Below, piece after piece: positions 1-5,752 of a stretch of 6,455 nucleotides of DNA. Source of the stretch: Clostridium sp. (GTDB lineage: Bacteria > Bacillota_A > Clostridia > Lachnospirales > Lachnospiraceae); contig JAMPAW010000182.1 of the NCBI GenBank assembly GCA_023666975.1, forward strand, positions 1 to 6,455. Direction: 5' to 3'. The translations under genes were made by a program, and so were the position numbers. The stretch's first letter is position 1, and each line of letters begins with the position of its first letter. The notes beneath the pieces are model-generated. The model ran no database searches. It was not told where the DNA came from and saw nothing but the letters and a program-made list of their open reading frames with translations.

Positions 1-704
1 ATAACTGGTATCTGCAAAAAATCTGCAAGCGCATGAAATTCTTTCTGGCAATACATCACACCATTTCCCGACATGATAATCGGTCTTTTCGCCTGATTGA
101 TTAACTTAATTGCCTGGTCAACTTGGGCTTCTGTGCATTCATATGTTTCAGGTGAAGCATTGAACCCGGCCAAAGTATTCGGATCAACTTGTGCACCTTG
201 AATATCCAGAGGAATATCAACCCATACCGGTCCCTTTCGACCGGTCGTTGCCTCATACCATGCCCTCTCTAAATGATACCGAATCTGCTCCTTATCTGTT
301 ACCATAACAGCATATTTGGTGATAGAACTTACAATTTCCACTATTCCGGCTTCCTGCGTTCCCATTCCACGCAAATTAAACCGACTCTTTAAATCCGTTG
401 TTTTTACCTGTCCCGATATAAAAATACAGGGAACAGAATCCTGATACGCAGATAAAACTCCCGTAACGGTATTTGTTCCTCCAGGACCGGTCGTAACCAA
501 TGCCGCACCTGTCTTTTCCGATACAGATGCATATATTTCTGTTGCAATAGCTACCGCTTGTTCGTGCAATAAAGAAATTCCCTGAATGTCTTTCGACCTT
601 CCCAGCGAATCAGTCAGGTGCATACAACCGCCTCCGGGCAAAAAAAACATATGCTTAATTCCCTGCTGCGCCAAAAAGGACATTACATAATCTGACAGTT
701 TCAT
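1..704 (-). CDS. Acetolactate-synthase-like TPP enzyme, 3'-truncated by window edge
   Basis: The first 234 residues of a thiamine-diphosphate enzyme are visible; the family is usually about 550-600 aa, so the FAD-fold remainder and the C-terminal diphosphate-binding domain lie off-window. The start is ATG at 702-704, behind the ribosome site AAGGTAGGTG (711-720). The N-terminal pyrimidine-binding domain (about 1-170) carries LPGGG (22-26), the HEQA motif with the cofactor-activating glutamate E48, TTGPGGTN (71-78) and SGQVK (97-101). A central domain begins near residue 190, with RPIIMSGNG at 207-215. Family knowledge: these enzymes cleave or join C-C bonds next to a carbonyl, typically decarboxylating pyruvate and transferring the acyl anion. 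My recollection is that close relatives occur in O-antigen and capsule clusters beside SDRs. It follows the SDR at 723-1457 by 18 nt. The TPP fold is certain; the substrate is unknown. True acetolactate synthase is less likely in this context. Confidence 0.9.
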   Translation of the reverse strand, partial: MKLSDYVMSFLAQQGIKHMFFLPGGGCMHLTDSLGRSKDIQGISLLHEQAVAIATEIYASVSEKTGAALVTTGPGGTNTVTGVLSAYQDSVPCIFISGQVKTTDLKSRFNLRGMGTQEAGIVEIVSSITKYAVMVTDKEQIRYHLERAWYEATTGRKGPVWVDIPLDIQGAQVDPNTLAGFNASPETYECTEAQVDQAIKLINQAKRPIIMSGNGVMYCQKEFHALADFLQIPV

Positions 705-710
705 CTAAAA

Positions 711-720
711 CACCTACCTT
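711..720 (-). promoter_or_regulatory. Ribosome binding site of the TPP enzyme
   Basis: On the minus strand this reads AAGGTAGGTG, ending 6 nt before the ATG at 704. It fixes the start of the edge-truncated TPP gene and fills most of the 18-nt space after the preceding stop codon. Confidence 0.7.
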
Positions 721-722
721 TC

Positions 723-1457
723 TTACATTCCCTTAGCCGTCCATCCTCCGTCAACATAAATATCCTGACCTGTTATATATTTTGCCATATCGCTTGCCAA
801 AAATAATACAATTCCGACAATATCCTCCGGTTCAGCCCAATGCTTTAACATCATTCGTTCTGTACGTTCTTTCCTTTTTTCTTCGTCACACCAACTTCCA
901 TTGGTCATTTTTGTTTTTGTATACCCGGGACCAACATTATTAACCCGAATACCATACTCTGCCCAATCACAAGCCAGCGCCTTTGTCAACTGCTTCAATC
1001 CGCCTTTGCTAACACCATATGCAGGGTTGTGGGGAAACCCCATTTCCGCTCCTATACTGGTGATATTAATTATACTGCCTTCACCCTTTTGCATCATATG
1101 TTCTGCCACCAGCTGACTGAGCAAGAACGGCGCCGTTACATTTATTGCCATTGTCTTTTGCCACATATCCATAGGATATTTTTCACTTTTTTCTCCCATA
1201 GTAAAACCCGCGCAATTCACCAACACATCCATCATCTCGTGTATCTTCAAGAATTGATCTCTAATTTCCTGCTCTTTTGTCAATTCTACAATTTGATAAT
1301 GATCAAACTCCTCCGCATTGTCGATTTTCCTGTGTCCCCATAAATAAACTCTGGACCCGCATTCTTTAAAGCCTCTTGCGATCGCAAGCCCTATTGCCCC
1401 GCTTCCTCCGGTAACTAAAACATTTTTATCCTTTAATGATTCAAAATTATAATTCAT
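723..1457 (-). CDS. Short-chain dehydrogenase/reductase, gluconate-5-dehydrogenase-like
   Basis: A complete 244-aa classical SDR, the usual length for the family, cytosolic and without signal peptide or membrane segment. The NAD(P)-binding motif TGGSGAIG is at 16-23, NCAG at 81-84, and the catalytic tetrad is intact: N106, S134, Y147 and K151 (YGVSK). The segment NNVGPGY (173-179) and the C-terminal TGQDIYVDGGW (229-239) recall the gluconate-5-dehydrogenase/KduD type of sugar-acid or keto-polyol oxidoreductase. It likely interconverts a secondary alcohol and a ketone on a sugar-like substrate; the substrate and cofactor preference cannot be read. The start is ATG at 1455-1457. Its ribosome site AGGGTGA (1462-1468) overlaps the stop of the upstream SDR, implying translational coupling. 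It lies 18 nt before the TPP enzyme. It is not a close copy of the other two SDRs here. Confidence 0.93.
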   Translation of the reverse strand: MNYNFESLKDKNVLVTGGSGAIGLAIARGFKECGSRVYLWGHRKIDNAEEFDHYQIVELTKEQEIRDQFLKIHEMMDVLVNCAGFTMGEKSEKYPMDMWQKTMAINVTAPFLLSQLVAEHMMQKGEGSIINITSIGAEMGFPHNPAYGVSKGGLKQLTKALACDWAEYGIRVNNVGPGYTKTKMTNGSWCDEEKRKERTERMMLKHWAEPEDIVGIVLFLASDMAKYITGQDIYVDGGWTAKGM

Positions 1458-1461
1458 ATTT

Positions 1462-2238
1462 TCACCCTATAATAGTACTCTGCCCGCCATCTATAGTTAA
1501 AAAACTGCCTGTGATAAATGAGGCTCTGGAAGAAGCCAGAAACGTAATACCCGCCGCAATTTCCTCCGGCCGGCCAAATCGCTGCATCGGAACGCTTGAA
1601 TGTATACTGGCATATACCTCATGTTCTCCCTCAGATATAATCTCTTCCCATCTGCCTCCATCAAACAATACATTTCCAGGAAGCACACAGTTTACCCTGA
1701 CCTTATCCTTCGCTAAATCCTTTGCAAGATATTTTACAAGTGTAAGTATTGAACTTTTACTGGCCGCATATGCATATGAAGTTCCGAAGATCTGCCTGGA
1801 TACAATGGAAGAAACCATCACAATATTCCCTTCACACCGCTTTAACAAGCATAAAAATGCCGCTATAAGCCTAATTCCCCCCAACAGATTGGTTTCGAAC
1901 ATTCTATTCCATTCATTAATTGAAAGAGGATTGCTGTCTAAAGGTTTTCCCGTTCCAATGTTAGGAACGATCACATCCACTTCTCCCCACTCCTGCTCAA
2001 TCATATGCAAAAGCTTATTAATGTCCCCCTCGTCCGTCGCATCCCCGCAAAATGTCCTGACACGCTCCGGAGCATTATAATTCTCCAATTGGCTCTTTGC
2101 GACTTGTATTTTCCGTTCATCTCTTCCCGTTATACATACAATCGCACCTTCCTTCAGAAATTCCTCTGCCGTTGCTAACCCTATACCCTGACAGGCACCT
2201 GTAATCAACACGCGCTTATTTTCTAACCCCAACTCCAT
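1462..2238 (-). CDS. Short-chain dehydrogenase/reductase, FabG-like fold
   Basis: A complete 258-aa SDR. TGACQGIG (13-20) binds the dinucleotide. GDATD (65-69) suits the adenine-ring contact seen in classical SDRs. The catalytic residues are N117, S143/S144, Y157 and K161 (YAASK). The C-terminus has the usual PEEIA (224-228) and TGSFLTIDGG (243-252). One oddity is that the normal NNAG motif is replaced by PNIG (92-95), and the region after the active site reads LPGNVLFDGG (186-195), as in a less-studied FabG-like subgroup. It probably reduces or oxidises a carbonyl on a small polar substrate; fatty-acid synthesis is unlikely because no acyl-carrier or ketosynthase gene is nearby. The start is ATG at 2236-2238, with an AAAGGTG ribosome site (2244-2250) overlapping the TIM-barrel gene's TAA. 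The next gene begins 4 nt after its stop. Confidence 0.93.
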   Translation of the reverse strand: MELGLENKRVLITGACQGIGLATAEEFLKEGAIVCITGRDERKIQVAKSQLENYNAPERVRTFCGDATDEGDINKLLHMIEQEWGEVDVIVPNIGTGKPLDSNPLSINEWNRMFETNLLGGIRLIAAFLCLLKRCEGNIVMVSSIVSRQIFGTSYAYAASKSSILTLVKYLAKDLAKDKVRVNCVLPGNVLFDGGRWEEIISEGEHEVYASIHSSVPMQRFGRPEEIAAGITFLASSRASFITGSFLTIDGGQSTIIG

Positions 2239-2247
2239 ACCACACCT

Positions 2248-3099
2248 TTATCCCATCTTATACTGCTCCAACATGTTCTTCACAAACTTTATATATTCCG
2301 CGATTGTTTCTTCCTCTTCTCCGTCTTTACCCCGCGCCGCTTGAAGAATAAAGCTTCCATGATACCCGATTTCCTTTAATGTTCCAAACACTTTATCAAA
2401 ATCGGCACTTCCCGTTCCTAATTTAACCGTCCCGTTTCCCTTTATACGATCCTTGATATGCACATTATAAACATATTGGTCAAGGCTCAGCAATTCTTCA
2501 CGATGATCATAACCGATACCTGAGCTGTTGCCGCTATCATAATTTGCCTTTATATTGTCTCGTCCAATTTGACTTAAGAAATCGCGGAATATCCCTGGCG
2601 GAAAATCTGTTTCCAAACCTACCATAATGTCATATTCAGCAGCATTGTCGCACGCCCACTGTATAAACGAAACAGCCTCCCCCTTTTCTGCCTGCGCTTT
2701 TAATGACGAATCATCTACCAGAGGAATTTCTATAAGACCTGCACCTATCTCATGCATTGCCTCAAAAACCTGTTTCAAAATATACTTATTTTCATTTAAT
2801 ACCGTTTCCTTTATACTAGGATCACACTTATAAAAAGGACGCCGCATAAAATAATCCCAGCAAATCGAATGAACCTTAATGCCCGTATTTTGGATAATAT
2901 TATTAATTTCTGTCTGTCCTTCTTTTGTCCACAATGGATTGTTCTGATAATTATAATAATCAAATATCCATTCTATTTCGTTTAGTCCAATCCTATGTGC
3001 CTTCTCAAATTCTTCTCTCCATTCTTCGAAAGGAAAAAACTGGATTCCACGGCCCAATGCTTGCGTTAATCTTCCCTGCATAATTCCTATGCTAACCAT
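2248..3099 (-). CDS. Sugar phosphate isomerase/epimerase-like TIM-barrel protein
   Basis: A 283-aa protein of the xylose-isomerase-like TIM-barrel superfamily (COG1082 type). Likely divalent-metal ligands are E124 (in IEIPLVD), E163 (in LETD), D188 (in NYDSGN) and H214 (in VHIKDR). The position where many relatives have a fourth acidic ligand is Q253 (FILQAARG). Such proteins isomerise or epimerise ketoses and keto-inositols, or act as dehydratases or endonucleases; here the SDR neighbours favour a sugar or polyol substrate. I chose ATG 3097-3099. An AGGAGG ribosome site sits 9 nt upstream, overlapping the preceding gene's TAG, and the protein then begins MVSIGIMQGRL, the normal first strand of the barrel. 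The open frame extends 13 codons further (to 3138), but that would overlap the upstream SDR by 26 nt and add a non-homologous-looking MMAAEPAG leader. The family is secure; the reaction is unknown. Confidence 0.88.
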   Translation of the reverse strand: MVSIGIMQGRLTQALGRGIQFFPFEEWREEFEKAHRIGLNEIEWIFDYYNYQNNPLWTKEGQTEINNIIQNTGIKVHSICWDYFMRRPFYKCDPSIKETVLNENKYILKQVFEAMHEIGAGLIEIPLVDDSSLKAQAEKGEAVSFIQWACDNAAEYDIMVGLETDFPPGIFRDFLSQIGRDNIKANYDSGNSSGIGYDHREELLSLDQYVYNVHIKDRIKGNGTVKLGTGSADFDKVFGTLKEIGYHGSFILQAARGKDGEEEETIAEYIKFVKNMLEQYKMG

Positions 3100-3108
3100 T
3101 TGTATTTT

Positions 3109-3114
3109 CCTCCT
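3109..3114 (-). promoter_or_regulatory. Strong ribosome binding site deciding the TIM-barrel start
   Basis: The minus strand reads AGGAGG, a consensus Shine-Dalgarno sequence, 9 nt before the ATG at 3099. It overlaps the TAG stop (3113-3115) of the upstream SDR. It supports the 283-aa rather than the 296-aa start and suggests coupled translation. Confidence 0.85.
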
Positions 3115-3943
3115 ACCAGCAGGTTCTGCCGCCATCAATAATGACTGTCGAGCCGGTCATATAAGAACTCGCCTCTGAAATCATGTATAAGACGGTAGCT
3201 TTATATTCATCCTTATCAGCCATCCTCCCCATAGGGATCAGATTTGTCAGCTTACCCAGAAATTCTTTCTCCTGACCATTATAGATCCCGCCGGGACATA
3301 TAGCATTTACTCTTATATTTTTATCAGCCCAATAAGTTGCCAGATATTTTGTCAATCCCAATAACCCATGCTTAATGACTGAATATGTAACAGGCTTAAT
3401 AGTCTGTTCACGATCGTCCAGGCCCTCTTTTCTGTATATCCGTTGATCCGGTGCTATTACACCCAAATCAGAAGATATATTCAATATTATACCCGAACGT
3501 TGTTCTTCCATCACCGTTCCAAATACCTGTGCGCACAAAAATGCACCCGTCAGCCCGACCATGATATCTTCATTCCATGTTTCCAATGGAAAGTTGTCAA
3601 AACGAATATTGCTGAAATTATTTCCCTTAGCTTCCACCTTAGGATTATTTGCCGCATTATTAATCAGTACATCAACATGTCCGTATTTTTCAATCACTCT
3701 GCTTCTTAGATTCTCTAATACATCACGATTTGTAATATCCGTTTTATATACACAAATTTCTGCCTCCGGATAATCATTTGTCAAACTGCTTTGAGCCTTT
3801 TCCAATGCCTCTTCTGAAATGTCCAGCAACACGGGGATTCCGCCCCCCTCAATTACCGCCTCCGCATGCTTTTGTCCCAATAATCCGGCACCACCTGTAA
3901 TTATAACAATCTTTCCGCTAATCCTGAATTTTTCTAACACCAT
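3113..3943 (-). CDS. Short-chain dehydrogenase/reductase of surface-glycan type
   Basis: A complete 276-aa SDR. TGGAGLLG (16-23) is the nucleotide-binding loop, NNAA (95-98) replaces NNAG, S157/S158 and Y187-K191 (YSVIK) form the catalytic Ser-Tyr-Lys set, and TGSTVIIDGG (263-272) closes the fold. The helix-4 position that normally carries the catalytic Asn (VNLTGAF) reads VGLTGAF, putting G130 there. The TGGAGLLG loop and an insertion around 160-185 resemble SDRs that I recall from flagellin-glycan and O-antigen loci (PtmA-like), but this is memory rather than alignment. It is the first gene after the 129-nt spacer and therefore the leading gene of the left-hand module. The start ATG at 3941-3943 has a modest GAGGA site (3947-3951) only 3 nt away, and a mini-ORF and a hairpin lie just upstream, so its translation may be modulated. 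The substrate is unknown. Confidence 0.92.
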   Translation of the reverse strand: MVLEKFRISGKIVIITGGAGLLGQKHAEAVIEGGGIPVLLDISEEALEKAQSSLTNDYPEAEICVYKTDITNRDVLENLRSRVIEKYGHVDVLINNAANNPKVEAKGNNFSNIRFDNFPLETWNEDIMVGLTGAFLCAQVFGTVMEEQRSGIILNISSDLGVIAPDQRIYRKEGLDDREQTIKPVTYSVIKHGLLGLTKYLATYWADKNIRVNAICPGGIYNGQEKEFLGKLTNLIPMGRMADKDEYKATVLYMISEASSYMTGSTVIIDGGRTCW

Positions 3944-3972
3944 TTGTCCTCAACAATATGGCTGATTGCCAT
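3934..3972 (-). other. Candidate 12-codon mini-ORF / leader peptide overlapping the SDR start
   Basis: The ATG at 3970-3972 opens a 12-residue frame (MAISHIVEDKWC) that ends at TAG 3934-3936, inside the first codons of the SDR. Its ribosome site GGAGG (3978-3982) stands 5 nt from the ATG and is better than the SDR's own site. The frame is open upstream to another ATG at 3999 (21 residues in total), but that start has no usable ribosome site. It could be a coupling or leader peptide that delivers ribosomes to the SDR start, or a chance frame. No homology is recognised. Confidence 0.3.
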
Positions 3973-3974
3973 AT
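3956..3974 (-). repeat. Perfect 7-bp inverted repeat with 5-nt loop
   Basis: On the minus strand ATATGGC and GCCATAT flank the loop AATCA. The stem contains the start codon of the mini-ORF and ends 12 nt before the SDR start codon. There is no downstream U-run, so it is not a terminator. It could hide the mini-ORF start in RNA, or be a DNA operator. Confidence 0.55.
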
Positions 3975-4008
3975 ATTCCTCCATATTTTTTACAAACATC
4001 CTTAGATT

Positions 4009-4037
4009 AGAATAAACCAACTACCCGCTGATTGCAA
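4009..4037 (-). promoter_or_regulatory. Weak sigma-70/SigA-like internal promoter candidate
   Basis: On the minus strand TTGCAA (4032-4037) and TATTCT (4009-4014) are separated by exactly 17 nt, each matching 4 of 6 consensus bases. Initiation would fall near 4002, giving a roughly 60-nt leader before the SDR at 3943. AT-rich DNA produces such pairs by chance; placement in the only real gap of the operon is the main support. Confidence 0.3.
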
Positions 4038-4072
4038 GCATAATGACTTTCCCTGCTTTCTAAAGCTTCCGA

Positions 4073-5188
4073 TCAAGCTCTCAAATACTCCATAAAGCTA
4101 TCTCTGTTTTCCTTCGGCGACGTCTTCGGCCTTCCCAAATCCGCCCTTGCGCCAATAGCACACTTAATCTCTATCAGGCTAAGCACAGATGCTGCTTTTG
4201 CCTTTTTCAGCTGTTCTCTCAACGCTTCCATCGTCTGAAGCGAAACAGCAGACTCATACCCGCACCCCAATGCAATCTGTGGAATATCCATCGTATCCGC
4301 CACCGTCGGCATTCCGCCTACGCTCTCATGGGCTTCATTATTAATCACAATATGTACCAGATTTCCCGGTTTCCTGTTCCCTATGACGGCCATAGCGCCT
4401 AAATGCATCAGAACAGCACCGTCCCCGTCAATGCACCAGACCTTTTTATCCGGCTTATTCATTGCTATTCCAAGAGCTATGGAGCTGCAATGTCCCATGG
4501 AACCTACTGTGAGAAAATCATACTTATGCGGCTGCCCGCTTTGTTCCCGAATTTCATACAGTTCTCTTCCGGCCTTACCCGTCGTCGCCACTATGGCATC
4601 CTGATCCGACACTTCCGTAATGCACCGGATTACTTCTTCCCGCAATAACGAATATGAGTTCTGATATTGAACACCGGCCTCATTCTGCAAGGCTCCCTTT
4701 TTCACCACAAAAGCGATGCTCTGTCCCTGTTTGAACCATTCCGCTGCTCCCGCCAGTTCTTGTCGAATGTCATTCTCAGTCGTGTTCGTATCAATCACAT
4801 AAACCCTTAGTCCCAAATCCTCCAACAGCTGAAGCGTTAATTCACCCTGCCTTATATGCTGCGGTTCATCGTGAACCCCCGGCTCACCTCTCCAGCCCAC
4901 AATAAAAATGCATGGAATACCATAAACTTTTTCATTTATTAATGACAAAATAGGATTAACTGCATTTCCAATGCCGCTATTCTGCATATATACCACGGGA
5001 ATCCTCCCCGTTGCCAGGTATTCGCCTGCTGCCAGAGCAACCGCATTTCCCTCATTTGCCGCAATGATATGACCGGTTGAAATTCCCTCCTGCTGCATCA
5101 GATAATCACATAAGGACTTAAGCTGGGAATCCGGAACTCCTGTATAAAAGACCGAATTCAAAATATCTGCCAATGCTTTTACATTCAT
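4073..5188 (-). CDS. aepY: Phosphonopyruvate decarboxylase
   Basis: A complete 371-aa TPP- and Mg-dependent enzyme, close to the family's usual length. It converts 3-phosphonopyruvate to phosphonoacetaldehyde and CO2, the irreversible step that pulls the unfavourable PEP mutase equilibrium forward. Domain 1 (about 1-170) carries GVPDS (17-21), the catalytic glutamate E46 in ANEGNAV, and WRGEPG with HDEPQH (99-111), typical of the Ppd/sulfopyruvate decarboxylase family. Domain 2 has GSMGHCSS (229-236) and the diphosphate/Mg motif starting GDGAVLMHLG (255-264) and ending at N283-N284, then NEAHESVGGMPT (284-295). The C-terminus has RPKTSP (353-358). Sulfopyruvate decarboxylase is the main alternative, ruled down by the PEP mutase gene upstream. 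The start ATG overlaps the kinase stop (ATGA, 5185-5188), with an AGGTGG ribosome site (5196-5201) 7 nt upstream. No transaminase follows; the next gene is an SDR after 129 nt. Confidence 0.95.
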   Translation of the reverse strand: MNVKALADILNSVFYTGVPDSQLKSLCDYLMQQEGISTGHIIAANEGNAVALAAGEYLATGRIPVVYMQNSGIGNAVNPILSLINEKVYGIPCIFIVGWRGEPGVHDEPQHIRQGELTLQLLEDLGLRVYVIDTNTTENDIRQELAGAAEWFKQGQSIAFVVKKGALQNEAGVQYQNSYSLLREEVIRCITEVSDQDAIVATTGKAGRELYEIREQSGQPHKYDFLTVGSMGHCSSIALGIAMNKPDKKVWCIDGDGAVLMHLGAMAVIGNRKPGNLVHIVINNEAHESVGGMPTVADTMDIPQIALGCGYESAVSLQTMEALREQLKKAKAASVLSLIEIKCAIGARADLGRPKTSPKENRDSFMEYLRA

Positions 5189-5727
5189 ACTTCCGCCACC
5201 TGCTCCCCATATCCCAATGCTTTTATTTGCTCCAACAATATTTCAAAAATTTCCTGCGGCGTTGCCTCTCCGTCATTTTTCAGCCTTATATCCGGCGTTT
5301 GGGGAAACTGTAGTTTTAAATCCATACCTACTACATTTGAAGAACTACCTGCCTTTACCCCCTGATACAAATTCTTTTGATTTCGCTCCTGCAAAACCTC
5401 CATTGGCACATCCAAAAAGACTTCCAGATAATTATCAATATTATTCCTGTTCCATTCCCGAACCTCATCAAACATCGATATGGTACAACATACTACATCG
5501 ATCCCTTGATCTGTCAGCAATCTGCTGAGTCCGGAATAACGCAGGGCGCACTTTAATCTGTCTTTTTCTGAATAACCCAAATCGTTTCCAAACGCATTTC
5601 GCACTTCGTCCCCGTCAAGAATAACTACATTTGGTTCCTTCCTCCGTAGATATTCATACAACAGCCTCCCTATTGTGGTTTTTCCTGCCCCCGAAAGCCC
5701 GGTAATCCAATATAAGTTTCCCTTCAT
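5185..5727 (-). CDS. Adenylylsulfate-kinase-like (CysC-type) P-loop kinase
   Basis: A 180-aa P-loop kinase. Numbering here counts from an optional GTG one codon earlier (5730). Walker A is GLSGAGKT (11-18), followed by LDGDEVR (38-44), DLGYS and R58 (50-58), S85 in TISMF where adenylylsulfate (APS) kinases have ISPY, NLYQGVKAG (120-128, family GLYKKARAG) and VVGMD (133-137, family FTGID). The family phosphorylates a nucleotide 3'-OH using ATP. It is the full length of stand-alone CysC, but several APS-site residues differ and no sulfurylase or PAPS reductase is nearby. It lies between PEP mutase and phosphonopyruvate decarboxylase and overlaps the latter by 4 nt, so I infer a phosphonate role, perhaps on a CMP-activated phosphonate, like the Campylobacter capsule enzyme Cj1415 that acts on cytidine diphosphoramidate. 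Start choice: a GGGG site (5738-5741) is 7 nt from the GTG and 10 nt from the ATG, so either is possible. Confidence 0.88.
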   Translation of the reverse strand: MKGNLYWITGLSGAGKTTIGRLLYEYLRRKEPNVVILDGDEVRNAFGNDLGYSEKDRLKCALRYSGLSRLLTDQGIDVVCCTISMFDEVREWNRNNIDNYLEVFLDVPMEVLQERNQKNLYQGVKAGSSSNVVGMDLKLQFPQTPDIRLKNDGEATPQEIFEILLEQIKALGYGEQVAEV

Positions 5728-5752
5728 CACTTATCTACCCCAGTAAAATAGT

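Larger units (their letters stand above)
3944..4072. other. 129-nt spacer between phosphonate module and SDR-led module
   Basis: This is the only gap above 25 nt in the window. Seen directly on the minus strand: a 6-codon ORF (4021-4041), a promoter-like pair (4009-4037), a 12-codon ORF (3934-3972) with a strong ribosome site, a hairpin (3956-3974) and a 9-bp direct repeat (3961-3969 and 4027-4035). No GC-rich stem followed by a U-run is present, so I see no intrinsic terminator after the decarboxylase gene, and read-through into the SDR gene is likely. Confidence 0.6.

Noticed and set aside
901..1343. Plus-strand open frames (also at 1436-2080, 2627-2833, 3443-3773, 4383-4648, 5217-5528, 5912-6289)
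   Set aside because: They are antisense to strongly supported minus-strand genes, have no recognisable domains and low-complexity composition, and several overlap each other.
1497..1688. 63-aa minus-strand frame inside the SDR at 1462-2238
   Set aside because: It is nested out of frame in a complete SDR with intact motifs and shows no protein-family signature.
1..3943. Myo-inositol catabolic operon (IolD/IolE/IolI-like set)
   Set aside because: The fold list overlaps, but no IolG-type inositol dehydrogenase, IolB, IolC or IolJ is seen, the TPP enzyme N-terminus looks like the surface-glycan acetolactate-synthase-like group, and the context is phosphonate biosynthesis.
4055..4066. GCTTT-CT-AAAGC inverted repeat after the decarboxylase gene as a terminator
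   Set aside because: The stem is only 5 bp and AT-rich, the loop is 2 nt and no U-run follows on the transcribed strand.
5185..5730. Assimilatory APS kinase (sulfate assimilation)
   Set aside because: No ATP sulfurylase, PAPS reductase or sulfotransferase in the window; the gene is embedded and overlapping in a phosphonate operon, and two APS-kinase signature motifs are altered. Not fully excluded.
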